Shown here piece by piece: positions 46,140 to 58,312 of a DNA stretch of 64,000 bases. Each line of letters opens with the position of its first letter. Within the stretch, counting starts at the first letter, position 1. The translations under genes were made by a program, and so were the position numbers. This stretch comes from Rhododendron vialii (taxonomy: Eukaryota > Streptophyta > Magnoliopsida > Ericales > Ericaceae), in contig NC_080559.1 of the NCBI RefSeq assembly GCF_030253575.1, forward strand, positions 11,835,501 to 11,899,500. Reading direction: 5' to 3'. The notes under the pieces are model-generated. The model had not been told where the DNA came from, did no database searches, and was given only the letters and a program-made list of their open reading frames with translations.

Positions 46140-47376
46140 TTGATAGGCACCGTTTTAGAACAGACAGTAAAAAAGAATGGAGCCCAAAGTAGAGTAACTC
46201 TTCTTTCATCCCTAGCTCTCTTTTCCTCTTACTTCCATCGGCATATTCAAATCCAACTAAGGATTCGAAGTGGCGGTCATGACTACGAAGGTCTCTCTCT
46301 TATACCTTCAATTTCCCATTCGTAATTCTAGACCTTGTCAATATTAGGTAAATTAGTGCGTGGCTCGACCCCAGTGGAACAGGTGGTGAACTGTATTACC
46401 AGGGGTAGCCGGAAGAAGTCCCGTCCATGGTATCCGGGCAGGTATTTTCCCTACTGTTGGGGTTGGGAGCCACTTCGGTGGAGGAGGGTTTCGGTACCAT
46501 GTTACGGAAGTATGATCTGGCTGCAGACAATATCATTGAAGATTACATAGTAGATGTCGATGGAAGAATTCTTGTTCGAGATAAATGGGCGAGGATTCGT
46601 TTTAGGTCATCAGAGGCGGCGGTAGGTGGGGCTAACTTCAGGGTCATTCTCTCTTTCACAATCAAACTTGTCCATGTCCTGACAACTGTTACCGTCTTCA
46701 ATATTCCAAGGAAATTGGAAGAAGATGTTACTGAACTGGTTCATAAATGGCTATACATTGTGCATAAATTTGATGAAAAACTCTGATCATAAGAGTCATT
46801 ATAGAAGCAGTCGGTGAGGGAAGAACCAGAACAATTCATACCACGTTCAACTCTCTGTTTCTAGGGAGAGCTAACCAGCTCCTACAAATACTGAAAGAAC
46901 GCTATCCCAAGTTGAGTTTGCAGCGAAAGCACTGTACGGAAATGAGTTGGATCGAATCAGCCCTATACTTTCCAGGATACCCGGAAAGGGAACCCTTGAT
47001 GCCCTTACTAATAGAACACCCCAACCGAAAAGCCTATTCAAGGCTGCATCGGATTTTATTCGGGAACCCACAGAAACTGTGCCGGAAGAACTATGGAAAA
47101 GGTGTTTGGAGGAAGAAAGCCGATACTGATACTGGATCCATATGGGTTTCGGATGAGCCAAATACCAGAATCGGATTTACCTTTCCCTCCCCGGAAAGGG
47201 AATTTATACACCATAGTTGAACATACAGTACTTGGTGAAATGGGAAGATGAAAATACATTAGGGAGGCACATGAATTGGATACGAAGGGTATATGGGCAA
47301 ATGACACCATGTGTCCCAGTGTCCAAGGGCTGCTTATTTCAATTACAGGGATATTGATCGGGGTAGGAATCAGGGA
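46140..47376 (+). pseudogene. Berberine-bridge-enzyme-like oxidase pseudogene, copy 1
   Basis: Frame-broken fragments of a plant BBE-like FAD-linked oxidase in family order: IRSGGHDYEGLS (the His that covalently binds FAD), GFGTMLRKYDLAADNI, DVDGRILVRDKW, then the substrate/BBE part, FIREPTETVPEELWKRCLEE, a SEIPE-like stretch and the C-terminal PRAAYFNYRDIDRGRNQG. Stops and frameshifts occur throughout (for example after SISHS at 46322 and after the stop near 46784). The N-terminal third with signal peptide is missing. Living relatives are secreted oxidases of alkaloids, carbohydrates or alcohols. The 3' end runs directly into copy 2. Confidence 0.9.
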
Positions 47377-48905
47377 TCGAAGTGCCACGACTATGAGGGC
47401 CTCTCCTACACATCACAGAGGCCATTTGTGATCATTGATCTTGCCAACCTAAGAAAAATCACAATCAACACGGTAGATGAAACTGCATGGATTGAAGCCG
47501 GTGCTACATTTGGTGAACTCAACTACCAAATCACCAAAAAAGACGACACACTTGGTTTCCCAGCCAGTGTATCCCCCACTATGGGAGCTGTGATGGGCAT
47601 ATCAGTGGAGGTGGAATGGGAACCCTAATGAGAAAATTTGGTCTATTGGCTGATAATGTTTGTAGACGTGGTCTGATGTGTATGGGAGGATTCTTGATAG
47701 CAAATCTATGGGGGAGGACATATTTTGGGCTAACAGAGGAGGTGGAGCCAATTGATCAGAGCTCCTCCTAAAGTGACCGTTTTTAGCATCTCCAAAAACC
47801 TAGAGGAAGGTGCAACCAAGCTGGTTTACAACTGGCAAAATGTTGCACACAAACTTCATAAAGACCTAAATCTGGAGAAAATTAGCGAAGCTGAGATTAA
47901 GGGATTGTATCTAGGGAGGATTAAACGTCTAATGCCATTGATAAACTCAAGCTCCCCTGAGTTGGATTTGAAGGAGCAGGACTGCAGAGAAATGAGATGG
48001 CTTGAATCCATCCTATTTTTTGACAATGGATACTCGAAGAATGAGTCTACTGATCATCTACTGGTCAGAAATTACCACGGAAGGGTGCTCTTCAAATCAA
48101 AATCAGATTTCGTGACGGATCCCATTTCGGAGAGTGATCTAGAAGGGATACAGAAGAAATTTATAACGAGTAAGACTATGTTTGGATGACCGGAATCTTC
48201 AATAGGAATGTGATTACTAGGAATCAAATTCCTAGGAATTTTCGTGACTAGGAATAGGAATATGATTACTCGGAATTAAATCACTAGGAATATAATACCT
48301 AACGTAATTTCATTCTGGTGTTTGTATTGATTTAGTAATTTTATTGAGGAAACAATTATTTTTGGAAATTTACTAGTGTTAACATTTCCTTCTTCTACTG
48401 ATTGACCCGGGAATCTAAGATTACCATGGGGTAAGGGAGGGATAGATTCCCACTAAACTTGGGCATATGATTCTTGGTTGGACGGGTCATCAAGAATCAC
48501 ATTCCTATTCTTGCCTCTTCCAAAAGTGGGAATCATGGAAGTATGACATCACGTTCCCATTGCCGTTGCTTACCAACATGACATCACGTTCCCATTGCCG
48601 TCGCTTACCAACGTTGGAATCATGGAAGTATGGCACCACATTCTCATTCCTCCTCAAGATTCCCGCCATCCAAACTAAGCCAAGGGTGTTATGATTTGGG
48701 ACCCATGTGGGGGAAGGATGAGTGAGATTCCAGAGAATCATTCTCCATTTCCACACAGAGCTGGGAATGAGTTCAGCTTACATACACGATATGGGAAGAA
48801 TCGAAAAGTAAGGTGGCCGAGGAGTGTATGGATTGGATCAACAACCTCTACAATATTTTTGGGTCCTTGTGTTTCTAAAAACCCGTGGGCTGCATATTTT
48901 AATTA
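47377..48905 (+). pseudogene. Berberine-bridge-enzyme-like oxidase pseudogene, copy 2
   Basis: Starts inside the FAD-binding domain: the motif expected as GGHDYEGLSY reads KCHDYEGLSY at the junction. It continues with RPFVIIDLANLRKI, EAGATFGELNYQI, FPASVSPTMG, then in another frame LMRKFGLLADNV and the BBE domain to SESDLEGIQKKF. A MITE of about 500 bp interrupts it at 48174, and the C-terminal part resumes at about 48690 with DPCGGRMSEIPE and ends near 48905. Frameshifts and stops make it non-functional. No signal peptide or promoter lies in front of it. Confidence 0.9.
48174..48680. mobile_element. MITE inserted in BBE-like copy 2
   Basis: About 500 bp with inverted ends atgtttggatg and catccaaact splitting the pseudogene; TAA occurs at both edges (48171-48173, 48676-48678). 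Inside are repeated tgattactaggaat motifs and a tandem duplication of catgacatcacgttcccatt (about 48543-48615). The exact target duplication is ambiguous by a few bases. Confidence 0.7.
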
Positions 48906-49530
48906 GAGAGACTTAGACTTGGGAAGGAATGAATATGGAAAGGAAAGTTATGCGACGGCTGAACAATTAGCAGAGCATTCCACTTATACGAAAGAGAAGG
49001 GAAAAAATAGGTTGATCCGTTCTGGATTAGAATTTAGAACTTAGATACTCAAACACCCGTCAAGCATACCACTAACACACACAAAATTGACATCAACTTA
49101 TCACAAACCAGGCTCAGAAAAAAACCTTGAAACATTTCCTGACCCAAGCAGTTCAGGTATAAATACAAACAGAACGACAGTTGCAATCTATAATGTGTAC
49201 ATACTCCTAAAGAACCAGATAAATAACCTTAAAAAATCTCAACCACGACCCTGAAGGTATTTTACAAAAAATAACACATCTAAAATGCAAATTCGTGCAC
49301 GGAACAGCAAGAAAAAAGAAGCAGAATAAATCGCATATTATAAAAAAACAACTGAACCAAGGGAGTGATGCAACAAGAGGTTCAGAACTTCAGAGTTTTA
49401 GGAAAACAGAGGTAACACAAAATTGCCCTATATCATCACTACATGTTTTGTACTCCTTGACATGTTCAAATCACGTGCGTCTTAACCATTGTGAAGTTCA
49501 TCAAAAAAATTGTACTTTCTGACCCTAGCT
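48906..49530. other. Gap between BBE pseudogene and MEE22-like gene
   Basis: No gene recognised. The right part is probably the 3' UTR of the minus-strand MEE22-like gene. Confidence 0.5.
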
Positions 49531-52500
49531 CTAAGTAATGCTACAAGAAAATCCCAATTCAAACTTAGGCCAGGCCAGATCATAAAGGCAGCAGTTAGTT
49601 CCTGAAGTTGTGCAGCAGGACACACTATCAGATTGTAGAAAACTGAATGACAAGGACTGCTGCTCATTGCTTAGTCCAGAGTACCACTCCCTAATACAAT
49701 CAGTGGGATTAGATGGACTTACAACTGCCGGAACCTCGACAGTACTCTTGATAAGTTCTTTAAAACTGAGAGAAAGGAGACCAAGTAAAGCATTGACAAT
49801 GGCGACTTGAGAAAGCCGGGACAATTTCCTGGAAGAATTCTGGCACAGAAATGAAGACAACCTGCATCTCAGGTTTTCAACACCATTGTCTTCATACCCA
49901 CTAGCATCAACTCCAAGCCTGTGAAATATGGCATGGTTAGGTAAATGAATTACTTACATCAACTCGAACAAAACCAAAATGTTGCAGGGCAATGCTATTC
50001 TCACTCCCTTTTGACCTCTCACATCCCCATGAGAGGCAGGATGGCAAAAAAGGTGAGAGAAACTTAAAGAGTGTGGAGACCATTTCCCCATCCAATCTTT
50101 AGCTCAAAATGCTGATTGCAACTATAATTAGTTTAGCGTATGCAATTTTGGTGACTTGAGAAGATTCTATGAAAGAAAAATTATGTTGTTTAGTTTATTT
50201 GAAAGTTCTCCAACAATGTTCTAGTTGAAAGCATTGTACCCTGGCTCTCACCTATTATTTTAAGAAGACCGCCTGATAAGAGAATGGGAAGGAGAATTCC
50301 ATGGGCTTTTTTATTTTATTTTATCCTGGATGATACTTATTGGTGATAGGGAACAGTAAGGAGAATTTCATGGGCCCTTCCGGTTATTTTATTTGATACT
50401 GGAGGATATTTATTGGTGTAATAATTATCTACATAGGGATATTAGCAGTAGCTTTAGTTGTTATTTTAAGATTTATTCATTGGATAATGTTGTTAGGTTA
50501 TCTTGTCTTTATTTGTAGTTATCACTTGGAAGAGCCTATTTAAAGGACTCTTCAGATATTGTTTGGGATGGTTTGATGATTAATTTCCCTTTTCTCTCTC
50601 AGTAACTGGATCAGAAGCCCAGTCAGACATGAGAGATGCCAGACTTGTTACACAACAAACAGTAGGCACACCAGATACTTGATGTATGCCCAATTTTATG
50701 GCCAAAAAGTGGAAGACTTGAAGGGATATGCGTCTCCATTGGTAACTTATACCCAAGGGAAGCCTGTCATTCTGTGATTGGAAAGGATTGCCAAAATTTA
50801 CATAAGGCCAAAAATATTGTGCGATGTGCTCCGGTTTCCATAAGTCCATGATGATAAAGCAGAGACTCTTTGCCAGTACCACAGCACCTCAGTAGAATAT
50901 TAGGTTGACAGCACTACCAATTAAATTAACTGACCCCCTCAAAATTGAAGCAATCAAGAGTTCATAACTTACCTTCCCAGCTTACCAAGAAGTATAACAG
51001 TAACAGAAAAAAAGTTCTCTTGGGCACATGATTCCAACAATCTCAACAGCCGATGCACAATATTGTTGCATGTCCAATTCCAACTCTGCAAATCAAGAAG
51101 ATTATAGATAGATAGATATCAGAAACTACCTTGAAAAAGGAAAACTATCCAACATCTTGGTACCTAATATCAGAAACTTACTAGTTCAGAGTATTTGATA
51201 CTACCAAGAGATCTACATGATAAGGTAGGTTTTTTTTACCACCAAGCAATAAACAGGGCTACCAGCACACCACAGCAGATGCGCATGTATGCAGGCAAGC
51301 AAGAAAATAAAGCAGCACAAGGCAATCAAAAGGGGAAAAGAGAAGGAAAAAGAACAGAGCATCAAAACAAAAGAGACTGGATAATTTACACCATTGCAAT
51401 TATAGCTGTAATGGTAAAATTAAATAGAGAGAATGAACTCACATCACAAACAGGGACTCACCAACAAAAAGCATTTGTAATGGACACTTAGATTATAAAA
51501 CTTCAACAGAGCATGAAACATCCATATTAGCCATCTCAACGTTTCATATACTTACTAGTCTTTCACATCCCATCTTCGGAAAACCAAATGATTTGATCTT
51601 TATAGCATGTGCACATGAATACAGAGCCTATTTCATCAGTAGAGCCCAATTTACAGAGTAGCCTATTTCATCACTATACCCCAATTTACCAGCAATGAAG
51701 CATTCAATTCTACAATGTAACAATTGCAGCCTTGCAGGAACAAAATAACACTATAAAGTAAACGAAACTCAAAGAAGTTCCAACAAAAATAGGGAAAAAT
51801 AAAAAATACGTCGTCCATAAAACTATAAATCCAAACGAAGATTTTCAACTCCTGCAACTTTAGCATGACATAGATGCTATGATCGACTATACACCTACCA
51901 AATTTAGTCAAACAAGCTACACGGTAGTCCAAAATTGCAATCAGAATGAGATTATGAAGTAGAAGATGTGAAACCATACCATATTGCATGCTACAAGCTC
52001 CACTAGTGAGATTACATCAAGGAAATGGCACAAATTCCCATCAAAAACAGACTTCACTTGAGCGGCGGGCATATCAAGCTTGATTAAACAGCAGGATGCA
52101 CTGCAGTTCATAGGTTGGAGATTTAATTCTCCCTCCAGCCTCCTAGTGTTCTCAGCCTTCTCATTGTAGGACAGGAACAAAGATGAATTTACTACTTCAT
52201 TTGGATCTTGATTAACGGTACCAGACAATGCATAGTTCTGAAGTTGTTGCAAGAGAAATAAAACAACAATCTCCACAGAAAATACATCCATGGAAAAGGG
52301 GCATTGCCTACAAATAGGGAACTCTGGCCATGAATTGGAATCACTTGGAATATTTTCCTTCTCTAGAAATGGGACTAAGGATTTCACAACGATCATTATC
52401 AAACCATTATCTTTATGATTGAAATAGTTAGATCCACATACAAAAGCAAAAACATGAAGAACAGTCAGCACCAAGGAAGCATCCAATTTGTGTATCCTGA

Positions 52501-55500
52501 AGATGTTGTACGAAGCCTCATATAAGAACCCAATGTGGTCAATCGCTGCACATAATGCTGCTAATAAAATGCTCCCCGCCAGTAACTGATGCTTTAGAGC
52601 CATTTCATAAGACAGATGTACTTCTTTCCCGTTCAGAAAGATGTCTACTATTGAACCCCGAAGGGGTAATGAATGAGAAGAAACATCACTATACACCAGA
52701 ATTCTTCTGTTTATAAGAAAATCCTCAATGAGCGTAAGCAGCTCCCCAGAGGCACATAATTCTGCAAGCAAACATCTTGTCTGCATATCAGACACCGCTG
52801 CATATGAAGCAAATTACAATTTGTTAAGGGAAAAGATTCAGAAAATGAAAGAAAGTATGATGAATGCCTATCGACAACCCTACCTGTGTGCATGTGTCCA
52901 GCAAAGGATTCAAAAAAGAGGATAGAACCACTCTTCAGAAAATTTCTGAATTCATCCATAGCAATCCCAGAAATTTTGTTCAGTAAAACTGAAAAGAACA
53001 CGCACGCCTTCTCTCTGGAAACAGTAAATAGAAAACAGAACCCAAAAGAACCAGAAAATGATTAGTAGTTATTTCAACAATTCCACTTGGTACAAATTTT
53101 ATTTGCAACAGTTCACCAACTAATGGAACAAAAGTGGATCATTAACATCAGGTAACAATCACAAAGCAAACAACATTGGTAGGAGTCATGCAAACGAGAA
53201 CAATATAATATTTTAACCACCTAAAACTACCATAATATGCAATTTACAAACTTAAGTTCATAATCACGTACTTGTGTGAAAGATCTTCAATACTCAAAAG
53301 AGCAGGCAGAATCTTTTGCACCAGATAGGTCTGAGAAATAGTAGAAAACTCAGACATACAAGTTCCAGCAGCACAAAATATCCTAGACATGCTGCTACAG
53401 TCCTTGGTAGTATCAGAAAACACAACATGGCATCTATGAATATCATCATGCGCACATACAGGTGCACTCTGATACAAATTATTTGCCCCTTCATAGCCAC
53501 AACTGTAAATATCTGGCATCCCCCTCTCTGCATGGGAACCCTCCATCTGGTGGGGACAAGTATTGTCTTCATATCTGGTAACACACTTACCATTTCCATT
53601 GTTTGTCACGTTCTCAAAAGGATCACCAATACCTCCATTCTTATTCAATGGTGGAACATGGGAAGTTTTAGAAGTCTCAAATTTCCATCTATCGGACTCT
53701 GTTTGCATGTTAACAACATCAATTTTGCAAGATGGCCCCTGATTGGCCTGTTGACTATAAAATCCGTCGTAGGAAGTCTCATCTACTAAACATCCAGTGT
53801 TATCTAATACAAATGACTCGTTGTTGTGAACCTCAATCACAGGAATAGTTGGTGACAGCGGCACTTGAATAGCTTTAAGGTAGCGGTCCTCATCAACGGC
53901 ATCATGCAAGTCAAGCAGCTTCATATAGTTCCCTTCCATTTCCTCGTGACTTCCCAAATTGCCCCTGCCAGAATCACCCATTACAGCGTCAAATGCCTGT
54001 ACTTCTCCTCTTTGAATGTCCTTACGCCCGTTATGGTCACACAAATGCTTCAGAGCTACTTCTTCATGAGATGCCTTTCTCTTGTTGCGCGCCCTGGCTG
54101 GCAAAGCAATGGGATTGCGTTCCAAGTTAGACATCATGCCTTTGTTCTTTTGCAAGGATTTGCGTGTTTGACTGTCTAACATCCCATGAAGCATGGATAA
54201 CTTCTCCTCTAACCGGAGCTGCCAGTTTTGATGCTCGGAATACAAATGTTCAATGGATTCAACTGCATTTACGATCCTCTTTCTCTTTCTACTTTGTCCA
54301 GCCTTCCTCCCAAGAGCATCAATGCACCTTGTTCTGGTAACTTCACCAGACAAACTGGAAAATTTTGACTGTGATTTTGATTTTGATTTCTCTCCTGCGA
54401 CTATAACTGACGCCATGACCGAGAAAGCACCTCTTTCCTGTGAGCCCATCAATGGTCCTTTGGAAAACGCTGATGTACTTGAATTTAACGCAGAACTCTG
54501 CAACATTTTTCTGTTAGAACCTCTAAGCAGAGGCTCCACTTTAGAATCAATACCTGAGGTGCACTGAGCACAGTTTCCGACAGTACAAGGAAGCAATGGT
54601 GCATTACTATTGATGGTTTGCTTCATAAAATCAGAGGCATCCAGGTCGTTATTGCAGTGAAGGTGCACCTGATGCAATTCTTTTGTAAAAAGCTTCTTCT
54701 TCAAGTTAAAGCTTGGGCTATTAAAAATGTTGCCACTCTGCAGAATAAGCAAACTGTTAACTACATAAACTATGAGCAGAATCTCTTGGAAGCTAGAATA
54801 ACCGGAGAAAAAGCGTAAAAGAAAATCAAAAAACTTGCAAAGAAAACAGAAATAGGATAAATGAGAAAACAAGACAAGACTCGACCATTTGCATTTTTAG
54901 CCCTAGGTTCTAAACCGACCAATTTGGCATGCAACAGCTAGACACCGATAAACATTTCACAAACTCGACCGGAAAAACATAGCTAGATTGTTTCGAATGG
55001 GAATATGCATGTAAAATATCAAGACCAATTATGAAGCGCCAACTCCAATAAGATTTCAATCACCCACCAGATTAATATACGAAATACCCCTCAGAAAAAT
55101 AATTATCTACTTCAGCTAACTTGTTTCAGAATCAACTAAAAAAAATTAATGTGCAAAATCAAATACGAAACCAGTATGCGATTGATAACTTTAATTCCAT
55201 TACAAAACACCAAGCACCCAAACAATTGACAATAAATCAATGAAGATGATGTATGCTTAGAGCTTTCACGTAAGCGATAAGAAAACCAGACACACCTTTG
55301 CATTGTCATCTCTGCCTTCACTACAATACGGTAAACAGTTATTTAATAAATCCAGATGACGCAAAAATTGGGCACGTTCCTGCATTAAGAGATGCAGTTC
55401 TTGTTGTAGAATTTTGTTTCGGTTGATTTCCAACTTAGCAACTTCTTTGGCATGCTGCAGTTGCTTCTTTTTAAACTTCAACTGTTCTTTCAGCAGCTTC

Positions 55501-56510
55501 ATTTTAGCAGTTTCAGAATTCATGCATATATCAGGTGGATCCACAGGAGCCTCAACCAGTTTTCTAGAGGATGCAAATTCTAACTGCTGAGCTAACTGAT
55601 CTGCACGACGATTTTCCTCCACGGCCTTTTTCATAGCTTCTGCGACCATCCTCTGCTCTTCTGCTTTCCTCATCTCTGAATCTGCACACCTCTTTTCTCT
55701 TACCGCCTTCTGTTTCTGCTCCTTGATGCATTTGTTAACCTTTTCAGATGTTGAGTCTCCTGAAACCAACTTTGATTCACCCATTTCTGGTTTTAACATC
55801 TCCAATATGAGCCCCCCTCTCCCTGTTGCATCATGTTTCATCTCTTTATCAGAAAGGTCAGCAGACATCTTAACCGATGTTTTTGAGAATTCTTGTTCAT
55901 CCATCTCCTTTTGTAATTTCTCAAACCTTTCTTTCTGCCCTTGCAATTGTTGAGACAAATCATTGGCATGGCATTTTTCATCTATGGCCTCCTTCTGATT
56001 CATTTGTGCAAGGTTCCTTTGCTCTTCTGCTTTTGCCATCTCAGAATCTGCACGTTTTTCCTTTTTCATCACCTTTTGCCTTTCTATCTCAAGCTTTTCC
56101 CTTGCCTCAACCTTTAGCTTCTCTAACTGGACTCCAATTTCCTCTGAATTTTTTCGTTCAATATCAGCAAGTCTCCTTTCCTCATTAGCTTTACTTTTTT
56201 TCTGCCTCCACAATTTTCCATGTTTTTTTAGCTTCTTTCTTCTCCGCTTCAGCTTTCTTACACTCTGATTCTGCCGTGATTCTCTCTTCCTCAAGAAGCT
56301 CCTTGAGACGATTTATTTCTGTTTCCCTGCACAAATCTGTGTTGGAGGAAGCATTACTTCTCCATTTAGATCTTGAGGCTCAGAGCTTCCTCTTTGCTGC
56401 AATGATGGTTTTCAGATTTAAGAGCATGGACCTCATCCTCCAAAGAAATTCTCATAGCTGATTCTTTTGCATTCTCCTGTCTTTCAATGTCAACCCGCAC
56501 TCTTCCCTCC
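49531..56510 (-). CDS. MEE22: EMB1611/MEE22-like coiled-coil protein, N-terminal part disrupted
   Basis: Minus-strand exons: about 56510-55296, 54737-53272, 53014-52884, 52797-51980, 51085-50973, 49918-49531; the last five join in consistent phase to a stop at 49531-49533. The first block is Glu/Lys-rich coiled coil (EEQRNLAQMNQKEA, EEQRMVAEAMKKAVEENRRA) ending CSEGRDDNAK; the next has RKRKRIVNAVESIEHLYSEH; the last part is a conserved non-coiled region (LCAAIDHIGFLYEASYNIFR). Order and motifs match plant EMB1611/MEE22, needed for embryo and shoot meristem function; its biochemistry is poorly known. Breaks: the first block needs three frame changes (near 56195-56201, where an A-run has seven instead of six, near 56324 and near 56410), and the family's first about 60 residues were not found. 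It may be truncated, or carry assembly indels. Confidence 0.82.
50285..50416. repeat. Direct repeat in the last MEE22 intron, possible LTR remnant
   Basis: Two copies of about 65 bp, both containing aaggagaatt, catgggc and tattggtg, lie side by side. They are followed by gagcctatttaaaggactc, a promoter-like text, so the stretch to 50600 may be an old LTR. Tentative. Confidence 0.4.
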
Positions 56511-56791
56511 TCATTCGCAGGAAAAAGACGAAATATTACCACAAAATTTAAAATGAAGATGTTGTTGACCTACTATATCATTATCTTCTCTAATTGTCAT
56601 TATCTTCTCTAATTGTTATGCGCAAGGATGTGTTAAATTTGACTATCATATCATACGCACACAAAAGAATAAAAGTAATGGAAATACAGGGTTGCGGATA
56701 TCCATGGAACTTCATAGTTTTCACTTCATTTTCTTGTATTCAAATCATACTTTCTCCTTTCATGAAAAACTCACAGTGAGAAGTGAGAACT

Positions 56792-57160
56792 AGTATTACA
56801 GGCACACATGCCAAGGTGAGAAAGTATAGCATCTCCATAAACTTTCAGTTTACTTGGCGTGTAAGGAGTATTACAGGCACTACATGCCAAGGTGAGAAAG
56901 GGGCTAATCTCCGTAGCTCTAAGTTTACTAGACTTGTAAAAGGACAGATAATTACAACTCGGCATTAGGCATAAAGCTTCTTAGATAAGAAGGTAGTGTA
57001 TTCAGGTATGCTACATAGGAAAAAATACAGATTTGTACTAGTGGGGAGCAAGAGGTCAATTATGCAAGTACTAGATGGGTGTTGTAGATTGAGTCCAATT
57101 TTGTTCGCCCTCCCTAAATGGGTGTTGTAGATTGAGTCCAATTTTATTCACCCTCCCTAA
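56792..57160. repeat. Two unrelated short tandem duplications 5' of MEE22
   Basis: A duplication with period about 76 bp at 56792-56943 (tattacaggcac and tgccaaggtgagaaag in each unit), and one with period 43 bp at 57075-57160 (atgggtgttgtagattgagt in each unit). Both lie where the missing first coding exon of the MEE22-like gene would be expected. Confidence 0.8.
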
Positions 57161-57403
57161 AGGAGGGTGAACAATAACGTATGTCAGTGAAAAAAAAAAC
57201 AATAAAAAATAAATAAATAATAATAATAATACATGTAAATGATATAAGGAAAAAAAAAGCCCTAAATCAGAACGAGCAATCAAATACATGTATATAAAAA
57301 TTAATGTAAGTAAATTCAAAAAAAAACAAGCCCTAAATCAACACTAGGAAAAAGAACATGCAATCAAATACATGTATAAAAATCACAAACTCGGAATAAG
57401 CCC

Positions 57404-57520
57404 TAACGCCATTTCCTCGTCCTTCCCTTGTGAGAGCCAGGGTTCGAGCCTATCAGGGCCGTTTGTGGTTCAAGGCTATGGACAGCTTGTGGACTATCGC
57501 TTGGTCAAAAAAAAAAAAGA
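57404..57520 (+). mobile_element. SINE-like fragment with box B and A-tail
   Basis: Contains cagggttcgagcc (box B) and ends in a run of twelve A at about 57507-57518. Flanks agccctaac and aaccctaac look like an imperfect target copy, but the locus is itself repetitive (gcaatcaaatacatgtata occurs three times between 57276 and 57552). Confidence 0.45.
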
Positions 57521-57787
57521 ACAAACCCTAACTAAAATCAAATACATGTATAAAGAAAAGGCCCAAATCGGTAATCAAACACACAAAAATAAAATAAATA
57601 AACAGAACAAGGAAGGAAACCCTAACTCAAAAAGCAATCAAAAAACCCTAATATACATTCGTTATATAATATACTTCTATACACAAGCAATCAAGCGTCT
57701 ATAGACGAATTCTTAAGCAGATTCGCAAACAAGCACACAGAATATGTATGTACGTTCGTGAATACGCAGGTATATAGATATATATAC

Positions 57788-57788
<1 letters not shown>

Positions 57789-57845
<57 letters not shown>

Positions 57846-57950
57846 CTCAAGACGGCGAAGTCGAAGTCGAGGACCCGAACGGCAATATGTAGCAGCGAAA
57901 GTCGAGGACCCTGTAGCGCGGGAATGGCTTCGTTTTGATCCTCCAGTGAA
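57789..57950 (-). promoter_or_regulatory. GA microsatellite and likely 5'-UTR exon of the MEE22-like gene
   Basis: A (GA)n run (57789-57842) borders a GC-richer minus-strand segment that ends cgtcttgag|aggtctct, a possible donor. By position this is the MEE22 first, non-coding exon. No ATG in the family frame is seen here. Confidence 0.4.
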
Positions 57951-57974
57951 ATTAGTACTTAGGCTTGTTTAAAA

Positions 57975-58205
57975 AAGCCATTCCGGCAAAAAAATAAGTC
58001 AAATAAATCCCCGTAAAAATAAAAATAAGTCAATAAGTCACTTTTTTAGTTTTTATTTAAAAAATATTGAATTTCGATCAAAATTTTATACTTTTTAAAT
58101 TCCTCTTGTCATGAAGATGCAATAATTTCAAAAAAATAAAAATAAATCAAATGATACGAAAAAAATTTGAATAAAAACAAAAAATCAACCACTTTAGCTT
58201 ATTTG
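57975..58205. mobile_element. Hairpin MITE, TTGATTCATCTCG family (decayed)
   Basis: The right half (aattcctcttgtcatgaaga, tgcaataattt, aaatttgaataaaaac) matches the right arm of the 41897 member; the left half is shortened. Ends near cttgtttaaaaaagcc and ttagcttatttgtccg. Confidence 0.5.
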
Positions 58206-58312
58206 TCCGAACACCCATTTATTTTCTCAAGGGGCAGTCAGTCCAAACAGCCAATGTGAAAACACTCCTCAAGGCTCAAGGGAATGCTCACTGCTCAAGG
58301 AAAAAGGAGTAG

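Noticed and set aside
51195..51491. Open frame of 98 codons on the plus strand inside a MEE22 intron
   Set aside because: Lys/Gln-rich low-complexity translation of A-rich intron DNA on the non-coding strand.
53316..54567. Plus-strand open frames over the MEE22 exons
   Set aside because: Shadows of the minus-strand coding exon 54737-53272, which has consistent splice sites and family motifs.
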